46,316 nucleotides of DNA from Actinocrinis sp046724665 (GCA_046724665.1 JBKOWZ010000160.1:1-46316), one strand, 5' to 3'. Shown: positions 25,481 through 33,496, counted from the stretch's first letter. Made by a program: numbers and translations. The notes: a model not told the origin generated them from the sequence alone.

Positions 25481-26503
25481 ATGCAGTACCGAACTCTGGG
25501 CCGCACCGGCGTGCAGGTCAGCGTCCTGACCCTCGGTGGCATGCTGTTCGGCAACGGCACCGACGCGCAGCAGGCCGGGGCTCTGTTCGACCGCGCGCTG
25601 GACGCCGGGATCAACGCCCTGGACACCGCGGACGTCTACGGCCGCGGGGAGAGCGAACGCATCCTCGGCGACCTGCTGCGCCGCAGCGGCCGGCGCGACC
25701 GGATCGTCTTGTCCAGCAAGGGCCACGTGCGCATGGACGACGACGACCCGAACGCCGCGGGCAGCTCACGCCGCCACATCATCGAGGCCTGCAACGCCTC
25801 GCTGCGCCGGCTGGACACCGACCATCTGGACTTCTACTACCTGCACCGGCCCGACAACCGCGTGCCGATCGACGAGACCCTGCGCGCCCTGGACGACCTG
25901 GCCCGCGCCGGCAAGATCCGCTACGCCGGCACCAGCAGCTTCGCCGCCTGGCAGATCGTCGAGTCGCTGTGGGCCGCGAAGGAGTACCGCCTGGAGCGTC
26001 CGGTGGCCGAGCAGACCCCTTACTCACTGCTGGACCGGCGCGCCGAGCGCGAACTGCTGCCGATGGCGCGCAGCTACGGCATCGGCGTCACCGTCTGGTC
26101 GCCGCTGGCCGGTGGCATGCTCACCGGCAAGTACCGCCGCGAAGGCGCCGCGCCGCAGGACACCCGGCTCAAGCCCGGCGCGGTCGATGGCTGGAGCGAG
26201 CGGCACTTCTCCGAGCAGGCCCACAGCGTCGTGGACACCCTCGCCGATCTGGCGAAGGCCAAGGACGCCACGCCCGCGCAGATCGCCCTGGCCTGGACGC
26301 TGACCCGTCCGGGTATCAGCAGTCTGGTAGTCGGCGCGCGCACCTTGGAACAGCTCGACGACCAGCTCGGCGCGGTGGCCGTCGAGCTCGACGCGGACGA
26401 CCTGGCCGCGCTCGACCGGGTAAGCCCGCCCGGGCGCGCCATCGCGCCGTACTACCTCGACGACTCGTTCGCCGACTGGAGCCCGCACCAGCACCGCTGG
26501 TGA
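25481..26503 (+). CDS. Aldo/keto reductase
   Basis: 340-residue (beta/alpha)8 NADPH-dependent carbonyl reductase. The catalytic tetrad is visible: Asp48 (ALDTADVYG), Tyr53, Lys80 (VLSSKG) and His122 (YYLHRPD). The C-terminal LVVGARTLEQLDDQL is the cofactor-phosphate loop. It resembles the YajO/YhdN group. It follows the MDR gene in the same direction, and both probably share the LacI-controlled promoter. GGAG lies 9 bases before the ATG. Confidence 0.9.
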   Translation: MQYRTLGRTGVQVSVLTLGGMLFGNGTDAQQAGALFDRALDAGINALDTADVYGRGESERILGDLLRRSGRRDRIVLSSKGHVRMDDDDPNAAGSSRRHIIEACNASLRRLDTDHLDFYYLHRPDNRVPIDETLRALDDLARAGKIRYAGTSSFAAWQIVESLWAAKEYRLERPVAEQTPYSLLDRRAERELLPMARSYGIGVTVWSPLAGGMLTGKYRREGAAPQDTRLKPGAVDGWSERHFSEQAHSVVDTLADLAKAKDATPAQIALAWTLTRPGISSLVVGARTLEQLDDQLGAVAVELDADDLAALDRVSPPGRAIAPYYLDDSFADWSPHQHRW

Positions 26504-26531
26504 TCAAGCCCTCGAAGACAAGGCCGGCCAT

Positions 26532-26957
26532 ATGAAGCCCATGACACGTGAGGACGCGCTCGCCTTCCTGTCCCACGGGACGCGGACCGGAAAGCTCGCC
26601 ACCGCCTCGACGACCGGCACCGCGCACGTCGCGCCGGTCTGGTTCGTCATCGACGGCGACGACCTGGTGTTCACCACCGGCGCCGCCTCCGTCAAGGGCC
26701 GCAACCTGCGGGCGAACCCCCGAGCGGCGCTGACCGTCGATACCGAGGACTTCCCGTACGACTTCGTGCTGGTCCGCGGCCCGGTCACCTTCGAAGAAGA
26801 CCCCATGAACCTGCTGTCCTGGGCCACGATCATCGCCGGACGCTACGTCCCGTCCGGCCGTGCGGCCGAGTACGGCCAGCGTTACAGCACCCCGGGCGAA
26901 CTGCTGTGCCGCCTGCGCATCGAGCACCTCACCGGCTTCGCCGACGTCGCCGAGTAA
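26532..26957 (+). CDS. PPOX-class (probably F420-dependent) flavin/deazaflavin oxidoreductase
   Basis: 141-residue split-barrel protein of the pyridoxamine-phosphate-oxidase-like superfamily. GKLATASTTGTAHVAPVWFV and VFTTGAASVKGRNLRANPRA are the usual cofactor-phosphate-binding strands; members with this pattern in actinobacteria are mostly F420-dependent (Rv1155/Rv2074 group). The N-terminal HGTRTGKLAT replaces the GRIG loop of FMN enzymes. Start from the ATG at 26532; an ATG at 26541 is possible. Last gene of the LacI-headed series, 28 bp after the reductase, ending in a hairpin terminator. Confidence 0.83.
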   Translation: MKPMTREDALAFLSHGTRTGKLATASTTGTAHVAPVWFVIDGDDLVFTTGAASVKGRNLRANPRAALTVDTEDFPYDFVLVRGPVTFEEDPMNLLSWATIIAGRYVPSGRAAEYGQRYSTPGELLCRLRIEHLTGFADVAE

Positions 26958-26971
26958 CCGGCGACGTCGGC
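26940..26971. terminator. 13-bp perfect hairpin overlapping the PPOX stop codon
   Basis: GCCGACGTCGCCG (26940-26952) pairs fully with CGGCGACGTCGGC (26959-26971); the 6-nt loop holds the TAA stop. Genes on both sides converge here (25 bp beyond lies the end of the minus-strand gene), so it can serve both directions. Confidence 0.85.
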
Positions 26972-26996
26972 TTCCGGATCACTGCCGCTCCAGCAG

Positions 26997-27839
26997 TCAC
27001 CGCGGCCGGGCGATGTCCACGTAGATGACGTGGTCGGTCGAGGACTTCGTCAGCTCGCTGACGTGGAATCCGTCGCGGGCGGTCAGGCCGAGCGCGACCG
27101 AGACGGTGCCCTCGAAGTCGCCGTTGAGCACGTACGCGCGCAGCTCCGGGAAGCCGACCTGCACCGGGTTGACCGGGTTCGGGTTCAGCGTCGGGTTGCC
27201 GCTGTCGTTGTGCGCCTGCGCGGACTTGAAGGTCAGTTGCAGGTACGCCGACCCGGGCATCGAGACCGAGGCGCCCGAGCCGTCGCGCACCACCGAGGAC
27301 ACGTACCCGGCGTTGAAGCCCGGCACCTGCCCGGTGAACTCGAGGCTGATCCGGTCGTAGCCGCCCTCGGGGTGCGCGCCGACCCGGATCGAGGTGAGCA
27401 CCGGGACCGGCGGCACGGAGCCGGCGAACGGGCTGCTCGTCGTCGTGGTGGGCCAGGTCGGGACCACAGCGCCGGAACCCGATCCCGATCCCTGCGCCGT
27501 GGACGCCCCGCCGGTTGCGCCGCCGGAGCCGCTGCCGCCGCCGGTCGCCTGCCCCGTCACGCCGTGCGTCGGCGCGGCGGTGGCGGACGGCGGCGCGGTG
27601 GACTCGCCGACGACCGGCAGGCCGCTGTTTCCGGTGCCGGGCACGCCGGTCGCCACGCAGGCGGCGACGCCCGCGGCGGTGGCGATGGAGACCGCCGCGA
27701 GGGAGATGCGGACCCTGGTCCGCCGCCGCTCGCGGGCCGCGATGCGGCGAGGGTCGAAGGCCGGGGGTTGGGTGCTGTGCGCGTACTCGTCCATGGCGGC
27801 CGCCAATTCCTGCTCGAAGGCTGACAGTGGACGCTTCAT
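26997..27839 (-). CDS. Membrane-anchored AMIN-like-domain protein, candidate anti-sigma factor
   Basis: 280 residues: a ~43-residue charged cytoplasmic start (SAFEQELAAAMDEYAHS), one membrane helix (~44-66, RISLAAVSIATAAGVAACVA), a ~75-residue Ser/Gly/Thr/Pro linker and a C-terminal beta-sandwich (~140-280) of the AMIN-like type with GYDRISLEFTG and FHVSELTKSSTDHVIYVDI. Its ATG overlaps the stop of the sigma-factor gene (ATGA), so the two are made together. Coupling and topology suggest it senses the envelope and restrains the sigma factor. It lacks the HxxxCxxC zinc motif of classical anti-sigma domains, so this role is inferred. Confidence 0.72.
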   Translation of the reverse strand: MKRPLSAFEQELAAAMDEYAHSTQPPAFDPRRIAARERRRTRVRISLAAVSIATAAGVAACVATGVPGTGNSGLPVVGESTAPPSATAAPTHGVTGQATGGGSGSGGATGGASTAQGSGSGSGAVVPTWPTTTTSSPFAGSVPPVPVLTSIRVGAHPEGGYDRISLEFTGQVPGFNAGYVSSVVRDGSGASVSMPGSAYLQLTFKSAQAHNDSGNPTLNPNPVNPVQVGFPELRAYVLNGDFEGTVSVALGLTARDGFHVSELTKSSTDHVIYVDIARPR

Positions 27840-28387
27840 GAGTCACCTCCGGGCAGCAGTCGGGCCACCGTGTCCTGGTCGGCGTCCGGTCCCAGGTGCG
27901 GACCGAGCGTCTCGCGCAGTTTCGCCAGGCCGCGGGCCGTCTGAGATTTGACGGTGCCGGCCGAGCAGTTCAGGGCGCGGGCGATCTCCGCCTCGGTCAG
28001 GTCCTCGAAGTAACGCAGGACCAGCACCGAGCGCATTCCGGCCGGCAGGCGCTGGAGCGCGGCGATCATCGAGTGCCGCAACTCCACCTGCCGGTAGGGG
28101 GACGGGCCGGGCTGCGGCGCGGGCCGGGCGTCGTCGAAGCTGACCTCGACGACCCGGCGCCGCGCGCGCCGGTCCTTCAGGGAGTTGACGAGGATCCGGC
28201 GCACGTATGCCTCCGGCTGTTCCGCGGCCGCGACCCGCCCCCAGTGCCGGCAGGCGCGCTCCAGGGCCGTTTGAACCAGGTCCTGCGCGTCCTGACGGTC
28301 GCCGGTGAGCAGCAGCGCGGTGCGGAACAGCGCGGCGGAGCGCGCGGTGACGAACTCCTCGAACTCCTTGCCGGCTCTGGCGTCCAC
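27836..28387 (-). CDS. ECF sigma factor, SigE family
   Basis: 183 residues with sigma region 2 (FEEFVTARSAALFRTALLL, DAQDLVQTALERACRHW) and region 4 (LPAGMRSVLVLRYFEDL, EAEIARALNCSAGTVKSQTA). This is the actinobacterial SigE-family pattern. The GTG at 28387 is chosen because AAGGGGG lies 9 bases upstream; a 75-bp longer frame adds a poorly conserved basic tail. The downstream membrane protein overlaps it. A consensus CRP site lies ~80 bp upstream of the start. Confidence 0.87.
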   Translation of the reverse strand: MDARAGKEFEEFVTARSAALFRTALLLTGDRQDAQDLVQTALERACRHWGRVAAAEQPEAYVRRILVNSLKDRRARRRVVEVSFDDARPAPQPGPSPYRQVELRHSMIAALQRLPAGMRSVLVLRYFEDLTEAEIARALNCSAGTVKSQTARGLAKLRETLGPHLGPDADQDTVARLLPGGDS

Positions 28388-28467
28388 CCGATTCAGCCCC
28401 CTTGAACCACGAGCGTTGACCGACCAGACCGGCGGCGCGGGCACTCGGGTTGTCAGCGTCACGCAAG

Positions 28468-28483
28468 TGTGACGTAAATCACA
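28468..28483. promoter_or_regulatory. Consensus CRP (cAMP receptor protein) site
   Basis: TGTGACGTAAATCACA is a perfect TGTGA-N6-TCACA palindrome, the consensus of E. coli and mycobacterial CRP. It lies 81 bp upstream of the sigma-factor start and ~200 bp upstream of the divergent isomerase-like gene. In GC-rich DNA such an AT-containing match is unlikely by chance. Which promoter it serves is not clear. Confidence 0.7.
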
Positions 28484-28684
28484 TCATAGCCGAGAAGCGG
28501 CCGCTCGTATCGTCTGCTGCACGGCGAGGACAGGCGGCGAGAACAAACGGCGAGAAGCCACCGGCCGACCCGTCATGGGACAATCCCCACAGCTCTGTCC
28601 GCATATCAGAGCACGGGGTCTCGGAAGGTGGTCGGCGCAGTGGTCGGGGCTGGTACCGGTACCGGAATCCGCCGGGTGGGCGGG

Positions 28685-29539
28685 ATGACGCGGATCACGC
28701 CGGAGAAGTGGCTGGCCGTGCGCGCCGCGGTCAAGGACAGCGGCGAGCGCTTCGCGCAACTCGTCACCGCCGCCGACCCCGGTGCGATGGCGACCGCGGA
28801 CTGGACCGTGATGGACACGGCGGCGCACGTCACCGGCATCGCGTGGCACAACACCGCGGCGGTGGTGTCCGACGACCTGCCAGGTCCGATCGAGGGCATG
28901 AAGGAGCACATCCTCTCGACGACCGTGGACAACATCCACGCCGGCATGAACACGGTGATCTTCAACAACTACAAGGAGCGCGACCCGCAGAAGGTCACCG
29001 AGCGGCTGCGTACCTCGATCGACGAGGCGCTGGACCTGACCGCCGACGCCGATCCGTCACGCACCATCACCTGGCTCGGCGGCTCCAGGCTCCCGCTGGC
29101 CGGCGTGTTCGCGCACCTCAACAACGAACTGCTGATCCACGGCCGCGACATCGCCACGGCGCGAGGCGTGCGCGCGCCGTGGCGGATACCGCAGGAACAC
29201 GCGGCGCTGTTCTTCGAGCTCTTCCTCATCGAGATCGTCCGCAACGGTGTCGGCAACGTCCTCGACGACGACAAGCCGGTCTACCGGGGCCGCATCGCCG
29301 TCGAGTTCCGCTCGGCGTACACCGACCCGGTGACGATCGTGCTGGAACACGGCGAGCTCTGGATCGAGGAGCCGGGCCGCGACAACGACGTGCGCGTGTA
29401 CTTCGAGCCCGCGACCCTGAACCTCGTGCTCTTCCACCGAGTCTCGAGGCCGAGGGCCGCCCTCACCGGATCGCTGCGCGTCTGGGGTCGGCGGCCCTGG
29501 CTCCTCGGTCCGTTCCTACGCAAGGTGCGTCTGCCTTAA
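28685..29539 (+). CDS. Maleylpyruvate isomerase family (DinB-like, mycothiol-dependent) protein
   Basis: 284 residues. The N-terminal helical DinB/MDMPI fold has ADWTVMDTAAHVTGIAWH and ELLIHGRDIATA, which supply the metal-binding His positions of mycothiol-dependent isomerases. The C-terminal part (from ~200) looks like the SCP2-like half. These proteins use mycothiol and a divalent metal for isomerisation or detoxification; the substrate is unknown. GGGTGGGCGGG lies directly before the ATG at 28685; a GTG at 28628 would add 19 Gly/Val-rich residues. The gene is divergent from the sigma operon. Confidence 0.75.
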   Translation: MTRITPEKWLAVRAAVKDSGERFAQLVTAADPGAMATADWTVMDTAAHVTGIAWHNTAAVVSDDLPGPIEGMKEHILSTTVDNIHAGMNTVIFNNYKERDPQKVTERLRTSIDEALDLTADADPSRTITWLGGSRLPLAGVFAHLNNELLIHGRDIATARGVRAPWRIPQEHAALFFELFLIEIVRNGVGNVLDDDKPVYRGRIAVEFRSAYTDPVTIVLEHGELWIEEPGRDNDVRVYFEPATLNLVLFHRVSRPRAALTGSLRVWGRRPWLLGPFLRKVRLP

Positions 29540-29563
29540 CGCAGACCCCGCACCACAGCTACA

Positions 29564-29610
29564 GCAGCTACAGCTCAGCCAATTACAGCTACATCTACAG
29601 CTATAGCTGC
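29564..29610. repeat. Imperfect hairpin inside an ACAGCTAC-type short repeat cluster
   Basis: ACAGCTAC and close variants recur at least five times between 29555 and 29610, a low-complexity, less GC-rich patch. GCAGCTACAGCT (29564-29575) and AGCTATAGCTGC (29599-29610) pair at 11 of 12 positions over a 23-nt loop. It sits between two convergent genes, so it may act as a bidirectional terminator; the repeat nature is unusual. Confidence 0.6.
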
Positions 29611-29622
29611 ACCCAGTGCTTG

Positions 29623-30270
29623 TTATTGCCGCCGCGCGCCACGCCGCGTGCGGTACATGATCCACCCTCCACCCGCGAGCAGCACTCCGCCGATCACAGC
29701 CCACGGCGTGGTGGAGGCACCGGTCTGGGCAAGGGCGAGCATCGGCGCCGACGGGATGACCTTCCCGTTCGGCCCGACGGTGCCGATCACCGTGCCGCCA
29801 CCAGAGATCACGGTGGACCCGGGCGGCGGCGAGGCGACCGCGGCGCAGTCGGACCAGAAGACCTTGTGCTTCGCCGAGCCGTGCTCCCCGCTGAAGTTCC
29901 ACACCAGCTTGTAGTGCCCGGCGGGCAGGCTGTACTGGGCCGAGGTCCCCGCACCGTGCGAGTCGAGCATGAGCGTCTCGCTCAGCACCTGCGTGTGCCC
30001 GGTCGGCGGCTGCTGCGAGATGGTCCAGCTCACCTGCTGGTGCGCGTCGAAGTTGAAAGCGTCGAGGTAGAACCGGCACACGTGCGGCTGGTTGCGCTCG
30101 TCCACGAACGAAGCACCAACCGCATGGATTTTTACATCCCCGTTATCACCCTTGGCCATCGGCGCGCCGACAGCCCCGACCGCCGACGCCGGCGCGCCGA
30201 GACACAGCACCGCGACCATGGAGGCACGTAGCAGCGACAAGCGGGCACGACGAATTGACGAGAACCGCAT
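29623..30270 (-). CDS. Secreted surface protein with LAxTG sortase signal
   Basis: 215 residues. A signal peptide (MRFSSIRRARLSLLRASMVA, ending ASA) is followed by a beta-rich domain with two cysteines (HVCRF, WSDCAA) that may form a disulfide. Next come a Gly/Pro/Val linker, then LAQTG, a hydrophobic helix (TTPWAVIGGVLLAGGGWIMY) and a basic tail RTRRGARRQ. LAxTG is the sorting motif of class E sortases, common in actinobacteria. It should be anchored to the cell wall if the host has a sortase E. The ATG at 30270 is the one followed by the signal peptide; an earlier start is possible. The function of the exposed domain is unknown. Confidence 0.8.
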   Translation of the reverse strand: MRFSSIRRARLSLLRASMVAVLCLGAPASAVGAVGAPMAKGDNGDVKIHAVGASFVDERNQPHVCRFYLDAFNFDAHQQVSWTISQQPPTGHTQVLSETLMLDSHGAGTSAQYSLPAGHYKLVWNFSGEHGSAKHKVFWSDCAAVASPPPGSTVISGGGTVIGTVGPNGKVIPSAPMLALAQTGASTTPWAVIGGVLLAGGGWIMYRTRRGARRQ

Positions 30271-30506
30271 TGATATCACCATCCACAGATAGGCAAACTC
30301 TTGCGTACGTCGTGATCCCCGGGTGGTGACCGTCCGACTCCGCACGTCACCGGTATGGCGCTGACCGCAGGTCAGAATTCACGCATTCAGCGCACCGCGT
30401 ATTGTGCGGTCGGTATGTGAGCAGCCACGATCTGTCTCCAAGCCGAGTTTGCGAACCCGAGTTCGATGGGCAAGTCGAAGTCGTGGATGAAGGTGCGTCA
30501 CACACG

Positions 30507-31007
30507 ATGCGCGTTGGCGTCACGGGCCACATGGACATCGGCCCTGAGACGATGCGCTTGGTGGCCGACGCGTTGCGCACGCACTTGCTCGATCTTTTCA
30601 AACCGCTACCCCGAGGCGTGGTCGGCGTCAGCTGCCTGGCACCTGGAGCCGATCGGGTATTCGCGGACGTGCTGCTTCGGCTCGGCGGTCGCCGCGAAGT
30701 GATCATGCCGTTCGGCGAGTACAGCGGACACACCCACGAATCGGCCGGCCCGGACGGTGGTCCGGCGCTTGGCACGTTGCTTAGGCAGGCCGAGTCGGTG
30801 CTGGAGATCGACAAGCCGCGGGCCAGGCCGCAGGTTTACGCGGCGGTCAACGACGCGGTGCTGGACAGGATCGACTCGCTGGTCGCGGTGTGGAACGGTC
30901 TGCCCTCCGAGAAGGTCGGCGGGACGGCGCACATGGTGAGCACCGCGCGGTCACGGCATATCCCGGTCACGGTGATCTGGCCGGAAGGGGCGACGCGCCG
31001 GGGCTGA
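30507..31007 (+). CDS. SLOG-domain (nucleotide-sensing Rossmann-like) protein
   Basis: 166 residues from the ATG at 30507. MRVGVTGHMDIGPE and VGVSCLAPGADRVFADVLL are the glycine-rich loop and acidic segment of the SLOG superfamily, whose members bind or process nucleotide-derived ligands in bacterial signalling and conflict systems. The frame is open upstream to a TTG at 30402; that stretch encodes MCGRYVSS, identical in style to the start of SRAP/YedK proteins (see findings). The 3' end overlaps the convergent RyR-domain gene by 41 bp. The ribosome site for 30507 is poor (GAAGG, 13 bases), so the start is uncertain. Confidence 0.65.
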   Translation: MRVGVTGHMDIGPETMRLVADALRTHLLDLFKPLPRGVVGVSCLAPGADRVFADVLLRLGGRREVIMPFGEYSGHTHESAGPDGGPALGTLLRQAESVLEIDKPRARPQVYAAVNDAVLDRIDSLVAVWNGLPSEKVGGTAHMVSTARSRHIPVTVIWPEGATRRG

Positions 31008-32805
31008 ACCCGGTCGGCGCGTTCCCGCGTGGTTGGCTGCCACCGCGTTCGAACTCGCCGGGTTCCATCCGGACGATCGCCAAGCCGGCGTCGGCGAGCA
31101 GGTCCGGCAGGCCGCGCACCACCTGGCGGTCCTTCTCCCGCTGCGGCTCCGGCAACCGCCGCCACGGGACCAGCCCGGGATGCTGCTTGGCCGTGTCAAC
31201 GCGTGTCTCGCCCCAGACCCATCCGCGGCGCTGCCTCTCGTCCGTCCATCGCACGTGTTCGAGTTCCGCGAGCCGCTCGACCTCGCCGTCCCGGAACTCG
31301 AATTGAGGACCGTTCGCCCGCCGCGTGCTCAGCACGCAGCCGATCTCGGCGAGCTTCTTGCCGATGTCCGCGGCCTGGTCGCGGTTAGCTGCCCGGTACT
31401 CCTCCGCGAGTTCCTCCCACGGGACCATGGCGGACGAGCTGCGCGGAGCCTCCCCGGCGGCGAACTGGTCGGTGAGATAGCGCTGATGACAGGCGCGGGC
31501 GAGCGACTCGGCGAGGTCGTCCTCGATCAGTTCGGGATCGCAGCCTTCCGCAGTGACGTCTACCAGCCGCAGACGGCCGCCGAGCGCGTCGAACAGGACG
31601 CCGCCGCCGTCGGGCCCGGCGCGGAATCCGGCGGCGATGCCGGTCATCCGGTCGAGCCGGACGACGGCCTCGGTGAACGCCGACTGGAAGCCGGCCACGG
31701 TATCGAGGGCGGCTCTGAGCGCGTCGCCCTCATCCTCCTGGCAGAAGTAGAGCCTGTGCAGCCTCGGCGCTGACGGATCTGCCGCGTAGCGCGCCAGGAC
31801 CGTCTCGAACGGTTCGGTCTGCGCCTCGATCCGGCATGCGTTCGCAAGAAAGGCGTACCGTCCGGTCAGGTCGGACGCGACGTCGATCGCGTCGGCGTCG
31901 ATCAGCAGGATCACGGCGGGTTCGCGGCGTGCCCCGCCCCGGACCAGCCACTGCCGGGCGAACTCGACCAGGATGGAGCGCGCGAAGGCTCCGGTACCCA
32001 CGATGGCGATGTGCGCGGTCCGGCCGGCGAACGCCGACTCGTCCGCGCGGACCGTCGCCTGAGCGGCCGACTCCTCCGGGTTGAAGAAGTCCAGTCGGTG
32101 CATGCCGGCGTCGGGCACACTCCAGTGCCGGGCGCGCAACGCCGAGCACAGCTCGAGGTCGGGGATCAGTACATGGATGCGCTCGGGCAGCCCCCTCGGT
32201 GAGCGCACCTGCTCGACGGCTGCGGCGATCTCAGCGTTCTGCTCGCCGTGCCCGAAGCACGCGTACACGCGGTGCGCCCCGGCGACACCGGCGGCGCGCA
32301 GCGTGTGCGGTAAGCGCGGGTCTCCCGTCACGGCGTCGCGATCGGATTCGTCCCCGGGTTCGGTCGAGACGACGACGACTCGGATCCCTTTGGCACGCAA
32401 CCGGGCGGCCAGCATCTGTGCGGCCCGGGTGGAGCCGCATACGACCGCGTGCCCGCGCCGGCGACGTGTACGAGCCCGCCGGATTCGCATGGCTGAGAAG
32501 GCGACGCTGAACTCTGTCACGGGATATACGAGCACGCACGGCGCGCAGAAGCGGCCGATCTGGAGCTCCGTCGGTACAGGGCCGCCCGCGGACAGCGGGC
32601 TGGATTGGAGCAGCGCGAGTTCGATGTCGTAGTAGATGAGATTGCTGAAGCCGGCGTCGCCCTTACGTTCGCTCGGACCGGCGTGTATGTATTTGCTCAA
32701 GCCGACGTATCCGAAGATCAGGCCGGCGAGGCCGAGCACGGTGAACAGCAGCCGGATAGCCGTCACGACGCGCATTGTCGGCGACTCGCGGCGTGTCTGA
32801 GCCAA
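30967..32805 (-). CDS. 2TM protein with double Rossmann (TrkA-N/RCK-like) and RyR domains
   Basis: About 612 residues from a TTG start. Order: TM1 (~11-36), a pore-like helical stretch without a TVGYG filter (~56-85), TM2 (~85-106), basic linker, a TrkA-N-like NAD-binding fold (HAVVCGSTRAAQMLAARLRAKG, ~119-140), a second Rossmann fold (HIAIVGTGAFARSILVEFA, ~265-283), and a C-terminal RyR domain in two halves (VPWEELAEEYRAANRDQA ~461-478; LAELEHVRWTDERQRRGW ~512-529). It resembles CASTOR/RCK channels fused to RyR and is probably a membrane sensor or channel. A GGGGAGG site precedes the TTG; ATG at 32775 and GTG at 32832 are alternatives. It converges on the SLOG gene with a 41-bp overlap. Confidence 0.75.
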   Translation of the reverse strand: MAQTRRESPTMRVVTAIRLLFTVLGLAGLIFGYVGLSKYIHAGPSERKGDAGFSNLIYYDIELALLQSSPLSAGGPVPTELQIGRFCAPCVLVYPVTEFSVAFSAMRIRRARTRRRRGHAVVCGSTRAAQMLAARLRAKGIRVVVVSTEPGDESDRDAVTGDPRLPHTLRAAGVAGAHRVYACFGHGEQNAEIAAAVEQVRSPRGLPERIHVLIPDLELCSALRARHWSVPDAGMHRLDFFNPEESAAQATVRADESAFAGRTAHIAIVGTGAFARSILVEFARQWLVRGGARREPAVILLIDADAIDVASDLTGRYAFLANACRIEAQTEPFETVLARYAADPSAPRLHRLYFCQEDEGDALRAALDTVAGFQSAFTEAVVRLDRMTGIAAGFRAGPDGGGVLFDALGGRLRLVDVTAEGCDPELIEDDLAESLARACHQRYLTDQFAAGEAPRSSSAMVPWEELAEEYRAANRDQAADIGKKLAEIGCVLSTRRANGPQFEFRDGEVERLAELEHVRWTDERQRRGWVWGETRVDTAKQHPGLVPWRRLPEPQREKDRQVVRGLPDLLADAGLAIVRMEPGEFERGGSQPRGNAPTGFSPGASPLPARSP

Positions 32806-33005
32806 CCGCGCCTCCCCTCGCAGTTCGAACACACCTGCCTCGCGGCGCCGGGACTGGCGCCGCGGGCTCGCCTCCTATCATTACCCTGATCTTTCCGGTT
32901 TAGCCTCGCTTGGCCCGATTGGGGCCGGGGCGTTGAACGCTGGATACTCGTCACGCGTGTCATGACTGTCGGCGGGTCACTACCATCACAGAAAGGCGGG
33001 CAGCG

Positions 33006-33482
33006 ATGGCTCGAGGTGTCGCAGTCGGCGACAAGGCCCCGGACTTCACGCTTCAGTCCCAGGAGGGCGAGTCGGTACGGCTCTACGACCGGATCGGGCG
33101 GGGCACCGTGGTGCTGTACTTCTATCCGAAGGACGAGACGACCGGGTGCACCGCCGAGGCGTGCGCATTCCGGGACAGCTATGAGGCCTTCACCGACGCG
33201 GGCGCCGACGTCATCGGGGTCAGTTCCGACTCGGTGGCGAAGCACGCCGCTTTCGCCGGCAAGAACTTGCTGCCGTTCACGCTGCTCAGCGATGTTGGGG
33301 GCGAGGTGCGCAAGACCTACCGGGTGCCGGCGACGTTCGGCATCATCCCCGGGCGGGTCACGTTCGTCATCGACCGCAGCGGGATCGTGCGGCACGTGTT
33401 CAACTCGCAGACCAACATCGGCAGGCACATCGGCGACGCGCTCGATGTCGTGCGGCAGTTGCAGGCTGAGCAAGCGGCCTGA
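33006..33482 (+). CDS. bcp: Thioredoxin-dependent thiol peroxidase (BCP/PrxQ peroxiredoxin)
   Basis: 158 residues, the normal BCP length. Peroxidatic Cys48 in YPKDETTGCTAEAC, with resolving Cys53 five residues on, the PrxQ pattern. VLYFYPKD and HVFNSQTNIGRH are conserved. It reduces H2O2 and organic hydroperoxides with thioredoxin in the cytoplasm. AAAGG lies ~9 bases before the ATG. A CGGCGGGTCACT sequence and probable promoter lie in the 170 bp before it. Confidence 0.92.
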   Translation: MARGVAVGDKAPDFTLQSQEGESVRLYDRIGRGTVVLYFYPKDETTGCTAEACAFRDSYEAFTDAGADVIGVSSDSVAKHAAFAGKNLLPFTLLSDVGGEVRKTYRVPATFGIIPGRVTFVIDRSGIVRHVFNSQTNIGRHIGDALDVVRQLQAEQAA

Positions 33483-33496
33483 CGCTCGCGGGCCGT

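Noticed and set aside
28457..28474. CGTCAC-N6-GTGACG repeat as a separate CRP site
   Set aside because: Orientation is the reverse of the CRP consensus; it overlaps the true TGTGA-N6-TCACA site and may only reflect it.
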